NCBI RefSeq assembly: GCF_016734815.1
Contig: NZ_JAERQF010000040.1
Coordinates: 1 to 49,497, forward strand
From: Hymenobacter rubidus
GTDB lineage: Bacteria > Bacteroidota > Bacteroidia > Cytophagales > Hymenobacteraceae
DNA: 49,497 nt
Reading direction: 5' to 3'
Under the pieces are notes generated by a model, which did no database searches, was not told the origin of the DNA, and was given only the letters and a program-made list of their open reading frames with translations. The translations under genes and the position numbers were made by a program. Shown in pieces: positions 1 to 7,390 of this stretch. Positions within the stretch are counted from its first letter, which is position 1, and every line of letters starts with the position of its first letter.

Positions 1-119
1 CAAGTCGTTCAACGACGGGCGGGGGCAGGCCCCGCACCCTACTTCCTTTTTCGCAAACCACTTCGCGACGAGTATAAGTGCCGTCGGTGGTCCGCAACGC
101 CCCTAGCAAAACTTTGCCG

Positions 120-1178
120 CTATTGCTGGTTTTTAGCAGTTTGGGCCAGCTGCCCGTGCAACGACGAATCCCGCACCATGAGCATGGGTTTGAGCACAAT
201 GCGCTGCCCGGTGAAGGTATCCGTGCGCTTGAGCAGCTGCAGAAATAGCTGCACCGCCGCTTCGCCCATTAGCTCGCCGCGCTGGTCTACCGATGTGAGC
301 CGCGGCCGCACCATGGTGGTGAAGGGCTCGTTGCTGAAGCCGGCCAGTGCCATGGTTTTCGGCACCTGAATGCCGCTTTCCATCATCACTTGCAAGGCGC
401 CGGCCGCGGCAAAATCGTAGGCGGAGAATACCGCATCGAGTTGGATGTTGCTTTCCAGCAGGTGCCGCATGGCGGCCACGCCGCCATTTTCCCGGGAGTT
501 GGCCAGCGGCACCACCAGCGCTGCATCGTAGGGCAGGCCGTGGGCCAGCAGGGCATCGTGGTAGCCCTGGTGCCGGTTGAAGGTGATGTTGAGGTGCTGC
601 GGGCCCGCGAGGTGGGCAATGCGCCGGCAGCCCTGCTCAATGAGGTGCTTCGTGACCTGGTACGCCCCGAGGTAGTCGTCCAGCACCACGCCGCACACGT
701 TCGGCAGTTCGGGCATGCGGTCAAAAAACACCAGCGGAATGCCCTTGCGCCGCACCTGCTCGAAATGCGCAAAGTCCAGCGTCGTGTTCGACATCGACAC
801 CAGCACGCCGTCGACCTGGGCTTTCAGCAAGGCGTTGATGTGCTTTTTTTCCCGGTCCACCTCTTCGCTCGACTGGCATATCATCACGTTGAAGCCCGCT
901 TTGCTGGCCAGCTTTTCGATGCCGTGCACCACCGCCGGAAAAAACGCTCCGTTGATATGCGGCACAATCACGCCCAGCATGTTGCTGCGCCCGCTTCGCA
1001 AGGACGCCGCCAGGTTATTAGGCTGGTAATTGAGTTTTTCGGCCAGCGCCCACACCTGTGCCTTGGTCGCATCACTCACGTCAATGGCATTGTTCAGTGC
1101 CCGCGAAATGGTGGAAACCGAGAAACCCAGCTCCGCAGCTAAGTCGTGGATGGAGATACGTTTTTTGCCTTTGGCCAT
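120..1178 (-). CDS. LacI family transcriptional regulator
   Basis: This is a 352-residue DNA-binding repressor of the LacI/GalR family, which usually senses a sugar and controls carbohydrate genes. The N-terminus has the family helix-turn-helix (IHDLAAELGFSVSTISRALN, about residues 9-28), then the hinge helix region (NNLAASLRSGRS). From about residue 65 a periplasmic-binding-protein-like sensor domain follows, starting with LGVIVPHINGAFFP. The length is typical of the family and the ATG at 1178 gives a normal N-terminus. No sugar gene lies beside it inside the window, so its target may be left of position 1 or elsewhere. The effector cannot be read from the sequence. The family call is firm; the regulon is unknown. 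Confidence 0.95.
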   Translation of the reverse strand: MAKGKKRISIHDLAAELGFSVSTISRALNNAIDVSDATKAQVWALAEKLNYQPNNLAASLRSGRSNMLGVIVPHINGAFFPAVVHGIEKLASKAGFNVMICQSSEEVDREKKHINALLKAQVDGVLVSMSNTTLDFAHFEQVRRKGIPLVFFDRMPELPNVCGVVLDDYLGAYQVTKHLIEQGCRRIAHLAGPQHLNITFNRHQGYHDALLAHGLPYDAALVVPLANSRENGGVAAMRHLLESNIQLDAVFSAYDFAAAGALQVMMESGIQVPKTMALAGFSNEPFTTMVRPRLTSVDQRGELMGEAAVQLFLQLLKRTDTFTGQRIVLKPMLMVRDSSLHGQLAQTAKNQQ

Positions 1179-1188
1179 GTGCTTGTCT

Positions 1189-1196
1189 CAAAAATA
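1189..1196 (-). promoter_or_regulatory. possible -7 promoter element of the LacI gene
   Basis: Read on the minus strand this is TATTTTTG, an exact match to the Bacteroidota -7 motif TAnnTTTG. A TTTG that could act as the -33 box lies at 1220-1223, about 23 bases upstream, slightly longer than the usual 19-21. The motif is only about 10 bases from the ATG, so the transcript would have almost no leader. It is a motif match only. Confidence 0.3.
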
Positions 1197-1680
1197 GCTC
1201 GAAAGCCTTACTTCCCGGCCAAAGGTGGGGCAGTAGAACACGTACCAACCGGCCAGTCCCTTGGCGACCAGCACTGCAGCATTCCGACATGGTGGGAAGC
1301 AGCAGGCTTTCTCGATTTTATAAACAGCGCTGCTTGCAAAAAGGAACATCGACGGAATAACAGCGTCAAAAGCGGCCGGCTGTGGTTCAGACTCTGTTGG
1401 TGGGCTAAGGTAAGCGCATTTGCCGGGCCGGCCCAAGTGCCCACAAAGGAGCTTTATCGATATTCTGGCCGGTTCTGCCGATGAAGTAGCCGTGGGGTGT
1501 AGTGGCTACTGGTTGTAATACAGCGAGTTGGCCGCAATGGGCTAAATGCCCGCTCTTCACCCTGGCACAGGCCTTGCATTTGGAGTTGGCAGACGCGCCT
1601 ACCAACAACCTCCCTTTACCGCCGCTTACGCATTGTGCTTCCCGGCTTCATCTCATCACTTCTTCCCCCATTCTTTTGTC
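1197..1680. other. intergenic region without a supported gene
   Basis: This 480-base stretch separates the divergent LacI gene and the small secreted-protein gene. Open frames exist on both strands but none has a family resemblance, signal peptide or a start that would favour it. No RNA gene or strong hairpin was recognised. It probably holds the promoter of the gene starting at 1681. Confidence 0.5.
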
Positions 1681-2046
1681 ATGAAAACCTCCCTGCTTTC
1701 GCTCGCAACCGCCGCCATCTTATTTGCTTCTACCGCTGCTTCGGCCGCCAGCCCTTTCGATCACAACGACCCCCGCCGCATGTCGCCTCCCGAACGGGCT
1801 CGTTACGAAGCCGCCCTGCGCAGCCAGCGCGAAAACGAGCGCCGCCTCGCCCTGGAACGGGCCCGCAACGAAGCCGCGCAGCGCCGCATCCAAGAGGAGC
1901 AGCAGCGCCGCCAAGCCCAGGAGCAGCGCGCCCGCCTCGAAGCCCAGCGCCGCGCCGAGCAGCAGCAAGCCGCCGAGCGCGCCCGCTATGAAGCCCAGCA
2001 CCGCAACGACCGGCACGATGACCGCCGCGACTACCACGGCCGCTAG
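1681..2046 (+). CDS. small secreted Arg/Gln/Ala-rich coiled-coil protein
   Basis: This 121-residue protein is of unknown function. It starts MKTSLLSLATAAILFASTAA, a clear Sec signal peptide ending near ASAASP (cleavage about residue 22-24). The rest is almost free of hydrophobic residues. Residues 35-108 are a run of E/R/Q/A heptad-like sequence (QRRIQEEQQRRQAQEQRARL is typical) that should form one long charged alpha-helix or coiled coil. The tail is rich in H, D and R (HRNDRHDDRRDYHGR). An open frame continues upstream, but the ATG at 1681 is the only start that puts the signal peptide at the N-terminus. It stands alone and is followed by a strong terminator. It could be an envelope spacer or polyanion-binding protein, but nothing in the sequence decides this. 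Confidence 0.75.
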   Translation: MKTSLLSLATAAILFASTAASAASPFDHNDPRRMSPPERARYEAALRSQRENERRLALERARNEAAQRRIQEEQQRRQAQEQRARLEAQRRAEQQQAAERARYEAQHRNDRHDDRRDYHGR

Positions 2047-2062
2047 TCTTCGAAAGACCAAT

Positions 2063-2105
2063 AAGCAAAAAGCCCCTTCCGAATGCCGGAAGGGGCTTTT
2101 TGCTT
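2063..2105. terminator. bidirectional intrinsic terminator
   Basis: A perfect 19-bp stem (2063-2081 with 2087-2105) with a 5-base loop. The arms hold AAAAAGCCCCTTCCG and its complement, so a T-run follows the hairpin on both strands. It lies between the convergent small secreted-protein gene and icd. Confidence 0.9.
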
Positions 2106-2114
2106 AGTAACCGC

Positions 2115-2209
2115 ACGGTCATGCTGAGCGCAGCCAAAGCATCTCTACTGCACAAGTAATTCATTTGCTATTGCGGTAGAGATGCTTCGGCTGTGCTCAG
2201 CATGACCGT
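2115..2209. repeat. GTCATGCTGAGC palindromic repeat (core type A), copy 1
   Basis: An imperfect inverted repeat about 95 bp long. It runs from ACGGTCATGCTGAGCGCAGC through AAGCATCTCTAC, then an AT-rich loop, and back through GTAGAGATGCTTCGGCTGTG to GCATGACCGT. The same arms recur near 7126, 13006, 35868, 43381, 45767, 46774, 48301 and, shortened, 49385. Here it sits between convergent gene ends. Confidence 0.92.
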
Positions 2210-2232
2210 TCTTTATTGCCCGGTTGAGTCTG

Positions 2233-3465
2233 TTACTTGCCCAGCTTGGCTTTCAGGTTCTCGTCCAGCGCTTCCAGGAATTCCTCGGTGTAGAGGTAGT
2301 CGCGGCCGTGCTCCACCTTATTGCCGTGGATGCAGACGGCGAGGTCCTTGGTCATTTTGCCGCTTTCTACGGTTTCGATGCACACCTGCTCCAGCGCGTG
2401 GCAGAAATCGATGAGCTCCTGGTTGCCGTCGAGCTTGCCGCGGAACTCCAGGCCGCGCGTCCAGGCGAAGATGCTGGCAATCGGGTTGGTCGAGGTCGGC
2501 TTGCCTTTCTGGTGGTCGCGGTAGTGGCGCGTCACGGTGCCGTGGGCGGCTTCGGCCTCCATCACGGTGCCATCGGGCGTTACCAGCGTGCTGGTCATCA
2601 GGCCGAGCGAGCCGAAGCCCTGGGCCACGGTGTCGCTCTGCACGTCGCCGTCGTAGTTTTTGCAGGCCCACACGAAGTTGCCGTTCCATTTCAGGGCCGA
2701 GGCCACCATGTCGTCAATCAGGCGGTGCTCGTAGGTGATGCCGGCCTCCTTGAACTTGGCCAAATAGTCCTGCTCGTAAATCTCCTGGAAGATGTCCTTG
2801 AAGCGGCCGTCGTACTTCTTCAGGATGGTGTTTTTGGTGCTCAGGTACAGCGGCCAGCCTTTCATCAGGGCCTGGTTGAAGCAGGCGTGGGCGAAGCCGC
2901 GGATGCTTTCGTCGGTGTTGTACATGGCCAGGGCCACGCCATCGCTCTTGAAGTTGTATACTTCAAACGACTGCTCGGCGCCGCCGTCTTCGGGCGTGAA
3001 GGTGATGGTGAGCTTGCCCTTGCCCTTGGTCACGAAATCGGTGGCGCGGTACTGGTCGCCGAAGGCGTGGCGGCCGATGCAAATCGGGGCCGTCCAGTTC
3101 GGTACCAGGCGGGGCACGTTGCTCATCACAATGGGCTCGCGGAATACGGTGCCATCCAGGATGTTGCGGATGGTGCCGTTCGGCGACTTCCACATTTGCT
3201 TCAGACCAAACTCTGCTACCCGCTCCTCGTCGGGCGTGATGGTGGCGCACTTAATGCCCACCCCGTACTGCTTGATGGCGTTGGCCGAGTCGATGGTCAC
3301 CTGGTCATTCGTCTCGTCGCGGTACTCAATGCCGAGGTCGTAGTACTTGATGTCGAGGTCGAGGTAGGGCAGGATGAGTTTGTCCTTGATAAATTTCCAG
3401 ATGATGCGCGTCATTTCGTCGCCATCGAGCTCCACTACGGGGTTTGCTACTTTGATTTTGGTCAT
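2233..3465 (-). CDS. icd: NADP-dependent isocitrate dehydrogenase (eukaryotic-like dimer type)
   Basis: This 410-residue cytoplasmic TCA-cycle enzyme oxidatively decarboxylates isocitrate to 2-oxoglutarate with NADP. It is colinear with the mitochondrial/cytosolic IDH1/IDH2 type rather than with E. coli Icd. The substrate-binding run SPNGTIRNILDGTVFREPI contains the Ser, Asn and Arg residues that bind isocitrate, and IGRHAFGDQYRATDF holds the Arg equivalent to human IDH1 R132. The metal-binding Asp residues fall in the region around LIDDMVASALKW. The cofactor loop is EAAHGTVTRHYRDHQKGKPT, whose Arg/His pattern favours NADP. The start at 3465 (MTKIKVANPVVELDGDEMTR) matches family N-termini; a longer in-frame extension to 3582 is not conserved in character and was not used. 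It is a single-gene unit. Confidence 0.97.
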   Translation of the reverse strand: MTKIKVANPVVELDGDEMTRIIWKFIKDKLILPYLDLDIKYYDLGIEYRDETNDQVTIDSANAIKQYGVGIKCATITPDEERVAEFGLKQMWKSPNGTIRNILDGTVFREPIVMSNVPRLVPNWTAPICIGRHAFGDQYRATDFVTKGKGKLTITFTPEDGGAEQSFEVYNFKSDGVALAMYNTDESIRGFAHACFNQALMKGWPLYLSTKNTILKKYDGRFKDIFQEIYEQDYLAKFKEAGITYEHRLIDDMVASALKWNGNFVWACKNYDGDVQSDTVAQGFGSLGLMTSTLVTPDGTVMEAEAAHGTVTRHYRDHQKGKPTSTNPIASIFAWTRGLEFRGKLDGNQELIDFCHALEQVCIETVESGKMTKDLAVCIHGNKVEHGRDYLYTEEFLEALDENLKAKLGK

Positions 3466-3589
3466 GTCCACTACGGGCTTGGGGGTTGGATGTGTAATGA
3501 GCGGCCGCGGCCACCCGGCTAAAAAACGGCAGTCCGGGCGTCGGCAGCAGCGGGTGGGCCTGCTGCAAAACCCTGCCTGCAATTACTAG

Positions 3590-3597
3590 CAAAGGTA
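3590..3597 (-). promoter_or_regulatory. candidate -7 promoter element for icd
   Basis: On the minus strand this reads TACCTTTG, an exact TAnnTTTG match, about 125 bases upstream of the icd ATG. No convincing -33 TTG lies at the usual distance. The 302-base gap between icd and the divergent Crp/Fnr gene (3466-3767) holds nothing else that could be assigned. TAGCTTTC at 3710-3717 is a weaker, one-mismatch candidate for the opposite strand. Confidence 0.4.
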
Positions 3598-3767
3598 TTC
3601 ACGGGGCGCGGGCATTCGCTATCGATTGCGCAGTCTTTCCGCACCTTCTGCCGCGGCGAGCAGTGAGCCGAGCGACAGCGGCTTTGGCAGTACTTGGCCA
3701 AAAACGGTGTAGCTTTCCCGACGGGAAAAATGCCTGATTGGCCGGCGTTGAGCGGCCGCGATAAAAA

Positions 3768-4358
3768 ATGGAACGGGAAAAACTGATTCGTTTTCTGCTC
3801 AGCTCCGGCCTGATGAGCCGGCCCCAGGCCGAAGAAATTGCCGGGCAGTTCCAGCCCCGTACGCTGGAAAGGAATGCATTTTTGCTCCAAGCCGGCCGGG
3901 TGAGCGACGAGTACCTGTTTCTGGACCGCGGCCTGCTGCGCGCCTTCGTGCACGATGCCGACGGCAACGACGTGACGACCGGCTTCTTTTCCGGCGGCCA
4001 CGTGGCCCTGGAATTCGCGTCGTTTTTCAACCGCACGCCTTCGCAGGAACACCTGCAGGCCCTCACCGACTGCGCCGGCTGGTTCATCACCTACGCCCAG
4101 CTCAATGCCCTGTTTCATGCGCGGCCGGAGTTCCGGGAGTTTGGCCGCTCCGTGCTGGTGCGCGGCCTCATCACGCTCAAAAGCCGCATGCTGAACCAGA
4201 TAACCGAAACGGCCACGGCCCGTTACGAAAGCCTGCTCAAAACCAATCCCGAAATCCTGCTGCACGCTCCGCTCAAGCATGTGGCCAGCTACCTGGGCGT
4301 CACCGACTCGTCGCTGAGTCGCATTCGGGCCGGCGCGAAAGAGGCGGGCGGGACGTAA
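3768..4358 (+). CDS. Crp/Fnr family transcriptional regulator
   Basis: This 196-residue regulator has a cyclic-nucleotide-binding-like beta-roll over about residues 10-120 (ERNAFLLQAGRVSDEYLFLD; GLLRAFVHDADGNDVTTGFF). A dimerisation helix and a short C-terminal winged helix-turn-helix follow (LKHVASYLGVTDSSLSRIRA, about residues 168-187). Such short proteins are common in Bacteroidota; they generally lack the residues that bind cAMP in E. coli CRP and have unknown ligands. The start at 3768 gives a normal N-terminus. The gene ends 80 bases before a membrane-protein gene on the same strand, and an FNR-type palindrome lies in that gap, which suggests that it controls its neighbour. Confidence 0.92.
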   Translation: MEREKLIRFLLSSGLMSRPQAEEIAGQFQPRTLERNAFLLQAGRVSDEYLFLDRGLLRAFVHDADGNDVTTGFFSGGHVALEFASFFNRTPSQEHLQALTDCAGWFITYAQLNALFHARPEFREFGRSVLVRGLITLKSRMLNQITETATARYESLLKTNPEILLHAPLKHVASYLGVTDSSLSRIRAGAKEAGGT

Positions 4359-4362
4359 TTTC

Positions 4363-4376
4363 TTGCCATTTGGCAA
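4363..4376. promoter_or_regulatory. FNR/NnrR-type palindrome between regulator and membrane-protein gene
   Basis: TTGCC-ATTT-GGCAA is a perfect palindrome with the half-site spacing of Crp/Fnr-family operators (TTGnC-N4-GnCAA). One flanking base pair extends it to 16 bp (4362-4377). It begins 5 bases after the stop codon of the Crp/Fnr gene and 62 bases before the next gene. A second small hairpin (AGGGC/GCCCT, about 4408-4424) lies downstream. The operator role is inferred. Confidence 0.5.
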
Positions 4377-4438
4377 GGGCCAGTGGGGGAGGACCCCGGT
4401 TCCTTTGTAGGGCACTCAAAGCCCTGATTTCCTGATTT

Positions 4439-5137
4439 ATGGAACACGTACCCGCTGCCCTCGGCCTCGCATTTGGCCTCGCTAATGCCCTTGCGGTGGT
4501 ACTTTTTTATCGTGCTACCCGGCAGTCGCGGCGCACCTTGTATGTGCTGCTGGTGTGGCTGCTTTTCCAGGCCGGCCTGGGGCTGAGTGGTTTTTATGCG
4601 GCCTCGCCTACCACACTGCCGCCCCGGTTGCTGCTGGCGCTGGTGCCGCCTCTACTACTGATAATGGGCCTGGTGCTTACCCGGCCCGGCCGGGCCTACC
4701 TCGATGGCCTGCGGCCAGACCGGCTCACACTGCTGCACCTCGTGCGGGTGCCTGTGGAGCTGGTGCTATTGGGCCTGTTCCTGCACCAGGCCGTGCCGCA
4801 GCTCATGACGTTTGAAGGCCGCAACTGGGACATTCTCTCGGGTCTGAGCGCCCCGCTGGTGTACCTGCTGGTTTTCCGGCGCAAGCAATTGGGGCCCCGG
4901 TTTCTGCTGGCGTGGAATGTGGTTTGTCTGGGCCTGCTGCTCAATATCGTGACCAATGCGGTGCTCTCGGTGCCTTCGCCCTTGCAGCAGTTTGCGTTTG
5001 AGCAGCCCAATGTGGCCATTCTGCATTTCCCGTTTGTGTGGCTGCCGAGCTGCGTGGTGCCGCTGGTGCTGCTGGCCCACGTAGCGGCCATTCGGCTGCT
5101 TGTCCGTGAGCTGCGAGCAGGCCGGCCGCAAGGGTGA
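4439..5137 (+). CDS. multi-spanning integral membrane protein of unknown function
   Basis: This 232-residue protein has about seven predicted hydrophobic segments, starting with ALGLAFGLANALAVVLFYRA and ending with VVPLVLLAHVAAIRLLVREL. Between them are short basic loops such as RATRQSRRT and FRRKQLGPR. No signal peptide, enzyme motif or transporter signature was recognised. The gene follows a Crp/Fnr regulator on the same strand with a probable operator in the gap, so the two may form a regulator-target pair. Small regulator/membrane-protein pairs of this kind are seen in Bacteroidota, but I cannot name a family. Confidence 0.8.
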   Translation: MEHVPAALGLAFGLANALAVVLFYRATRQSRRTLYVLLVWLLFQAGLGLSGFYAASPTTLPPRLLLALVPPLLLIMGLVLTRPGRAYLDGLRPDRLTLLHLVRVPVELVLLGLFLHQAVPQLMTFEGRNWDILSGLSAPLVYLLVFRRKQLGPRFLLAWNVVCLGLLLNIVTNAVLSVPSPLQQFAFEQPNVAILHFPFVWLPSCVVPLVLLAHVAAIRLLVRELRAGRPQG

Positions 5138-5198
5138 AGGGGACAGGTATTCCACGGTGAGCCCATGGTGGTTTTCTGGCTCGTGAACAGGCGGTGGA

Positions 5199-5315
5199 CC
5201 GTAGCGCAAACTTTGTAGTTCGCGCACCTGAACGATACCCGAACAGCTTTAGCGGCGTGGCGACGCGAACTACAAAGTTCGCGCTACGGCCCCCACCGAC
5301 CCTGAAACCGCTTTA
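5199..5315. repeat. MITE-like palindromic element (core type B), copy 1, left end eroded
   Basis: The core is an inverted repeat, CCGTAGCGCAAACTTTGTAG at 5199 and its near-complement ending GTTCGCGCTACGG at 5289. The right terminal repeat GAAACCGCTTTAA ends at a TA (5314-5315). The left terminal repeat GAGCGGTTTCGG of other copies is not recognisable. It ends 11 bases before the GH9 start codon, so it lies in that gene's leader or promoter. Confidence 0.85.
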
Positions 5316-5325
5316 ACTTGCCGCT

Positions 5326-7104
5326 GTGAATGCTGCCCATAATTTGCTTCGACGCTCGTTAGTCGCGTCCCTTTTCTACCGTGTGCCCTTGCTGCTTTTT
5401 GTGCTGCTGAGCAGCCGCGCCACGCCACTACAAGCCCAGGCCGCCACCGACAGCATCCGGCTGAACCAGATAGGGTTTTACCCGCGGGGCCCCAAGCTGG
5501 CGGTGATAACCGGGGCAAAGAAGCCGGGCAAATTCTTCGTCACCACGCCCGACCACCGCACCCCCGTTTTTACCGGCACGCTGCAACTGGGCAAGCAGCT
5601 GCGCACCGCCGACTTTTCGGCCTTCCAGACGCCCGGCACTTACGTGCTCAGCGTGCCGGGGACGGGATTTTCCTACCCGTTCCAGATTCGGGCCCGTGTG
5701 CACGAGGCCGTGGCCAGCGCCGCCCTGAAAAGCTACTATTACCAACGAGCCTCCACAGAGCTACCGGCGCGCTACGCCGGCCGCTGGAGCCGTGCCGCCG
5801 GCCACCCCGACACACGGGTGCTGGTGCATCCATCGGCCGCCACCACCGAGCGCCCGGCCCAAACCGTGCTGGCCGCTCCCCGTGGCTGGTACGATGCCGG
5901 CGACTACAACAAATACGTCGTCAATTCCGGCGTCACGCTCGGCACGCTGCTGTCGTTGTACGAAGAATTCCCCGCGTACTGCGCCGCCCGCCGCACCAAC
6001 ATTCCGGAAAGCGCCAACGACCTGCCCGACCTGCTGGACGAAGCCCTTTGGAACCTGCGCTGGCTGCTGGCCATGCAGGACCCGCTCGATGGCGGCGTGT
6101 ACCACAAGCTCACCAACCCCGCCTTCGATGCCTTTGTAATGCCCGCCGCGGCCCAGGCCCCCCGCTACGTGGTGCAAAAAAGTACGGCCGCCACCCTCGA
6201 CTTTGCCGCCGTGATGGCCCAGGCCAGCCGCATTGCCGGGGGCTTTCCGCGCCAGTTGCCGGGCCTGGCCGATTCGTGCCTCCGCGCTGCTACGCAAGCC
6301 TGGCAGTGGGCCCAGATGCATCCGCAGGACTACTACCGGCAAAACGAAATCAACACGCAGACCGACCCGGACATCCAAACCGGCGAGTATAGCGACGACG
6401 AGCTGCGCGACGAGCGGGCCTGGGCCGCCGCCGAGCTGTTCATCACCACGCGCGATGCGGAGTACTACAAAGCCTTCCGGCCCGCCCTGGACCGCGCGCT
6501 GCCGCTGGCCTCCTGGGCGCAGGTGCAGGCGCTGGCGTTTTATTCGCTGGCCCGCTTCCGCGCCCAACTGCCCGCCGTGGCACGGCCCGATGCCGACCTC
6601 ATCCGTCTGCGCCTGCTTACGCTGGCCGATACCCTGATTGCTGGTGCCGCGCAACGCCCTTACCAAACGGCAATGGGCCGCAGCACCGATTTTCAGTGGG
6701 GCAGCAACGGTTTGGCGGCCAACCAGGGCGTGGCCCTGCTCCAGGCCTACCGGCTCAGTGGCAAAAAAGCCTACCTGCGCAGCGCCCTCACCAACCTGGA
6801 TTACCTGCTGGGCCGCAATGCCACGGGCTATTGTTTCGTGACGGGCTACGGCACCAAGTCGCCCCGGCACCCGCACCACCGCCCTTCCGAAGCCGACGGC
6901 ATTGCGGAGCCGGTGCCCAGTTTCCTGGTAGGCGGCCCCAATCCCGGCCAGCAGGACGGCTGCAAATACCCTTCCGCCCGCCCCGAAAAGTCGTACACCG
7001 ACCTCGTCTGCTCCTATGCTTCCAATGAGGTGGCCATCAATTGGAGCGCGCCGCTGGTGTACCTGGCGTTTGCCATTGAGGCGTATCAGGATGCATTGCC
7101 TTAA
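5326..7104 (+). CDS. secreted glycoside hydrolase family 9 glucanase
   Basis: This 592-residue exported enzyme probably cleaves beta-1,4-glucan (endoglucanase/cellulase). A Sec signal peptide (PLLLFVLLSSRATPLQAQA) is cut near residue 39. An Ig-like N-terminal domain of the CelD type follows (about residues 42-125, from IRLNQIGFYPRG), then the (alpha/alpha)6 GH9 barrel. Catalytic motifs are visible: DAGDYNKYV with Asp190 and Asp193 (base and helper), the HHRPSEAD histidine region, and NEVAINWSAP with Glu568 as the acid. No carbohydrate-binding module or T9SS tail is seen. The start is GTG at 5326; no ATG precedes the signal peptide, so TTG at 5344 is the alternative. No SusC/SusD genes accompany it, so it is not in a typical polysaccharide utilisation locus here. 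Confidence 0.93.
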   Translation: MNAAHNLLRRSLVASLFYRVPLLLFVLLSSRATPLQAQAATDSIRLNQIGFYPRGPKLAVITGAKKPGKFFVTTPDHRTPVFTGTLQLGKQLRTADFSAFQTPGTYVLSVPGTGFSYPFQIRARVHEAVASAALKSYYYQRASTELPARYAGRWSRAAGHPDTRVLVHPSAATTERPAQTVLAAPRGWYDAGDYNKYVVNSGVTLGTLLSLYEEFPAYCAARRTNIPESANDLPDLLDEALWNLRWLLAMQDPLDGGVYHKLTNPAFDAFVMPAAAQAPRYVVQKSTAATLDFAAVMAQASRIAGGFPRQLPGLADSCLRAATQAWQWAQMHPQDYYRQNEINTQTDPDIQTGEYSDDELRDERAWAAAELFITTRDAEYYKAFRPALDRALPLASWAQVQALAFYSLARFRAQLPAVARPDADLIRLRLLTLADTLIAGAAQRPYQTAMGRSTDFQWGSNGLAANQGVALLQAYRLSGKKAYLRSALTNLDYLLGRNATGYCFVTGYGTKSPRHPHHRPSEADGIAEPVPSFLVGGPNPGQQDGCKYPSARPEKSYTDLVCSYASNEVAINWSAPLVYLAFAIEAYQDALP

Positions 7105-7125
7105 GGCGCTTGGTGCCTGAAGGCT

Positions 7126-7354
7126 CGTCATGCAGAGCGCAGCGAAGAATCTCGCGCCATCACTAGAGCGGTTTCGGGGCTGGTGTACCGTAGCGCGAAC
7201 TGTGTCGTTCGCGTGCCAGAACGAGCTAGCGGCGCGGAGACGCGAACGACACAGGTCGCGCTACTGACCGCACGTATACTGACTGCGAAACGGCTCTAAT
7301 TCTACGATTGGGTTACTCTCACATGCGAGATGCTTCGCTGCGCTCTGCATGACG
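7126..7354. repeat. core type A palindrome interrupted by a type B element
   Basis: The outer arms, CGTCATGCAGAGCGCAGCGA at 7126 and TCGCTGCGCTCTGCATGACG ending at 7354, form a type A repeat. Its loop holds a complete type B element (7164-7298). Without the insert the outer repeat would be about 96 bp, matching the uninterrupted copy at 2115-2209. Confidence 0.9.
7164..7298. mobile_element. MITE-like element (core type B), copy 2
   Basis: A 135-bp element bounded by TA, with terminal inverted repeats TAGAGCGGTTTCGG and CGAAACGGCTCTA. The core is a pair of hairpins built from GTAGCGCGAACTGTGTCG and its inverted partner. It has no coding capacity. It sits inside the loop of a type A repeat, which shows that it arrived later. 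Confidence 0.85.
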
Positions 7355-7390
7355 TTCTGGTATTACTGACTACTGACCACGAAAAAAAAT

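Noticed and set aside
1..60. Short palindromes (GTCGTTCAACGAC at 4-16; GCGGGG/CCCCGC at 19-35) at the window start
   Set aside because: They may be the edge of another palindromic element like the one near 13290, or a terminator of the LacI gene, but too little sequence is present to support either.
3519..4415. Minus-strand frame of about 300 codons covering the Crp/Fnr gene
   Set aside because: The opposite strand encodes a clear Crp/Fnr regulator; the minus frame has no domain and crosses the icd promoter region.
5326..7104. A polysaccharide utilisation locus around the GH9 enzyme
   Set aside because: No SusC/SusD pair, hybrid two-component regulator or further glycosidases adjoin it in this window.
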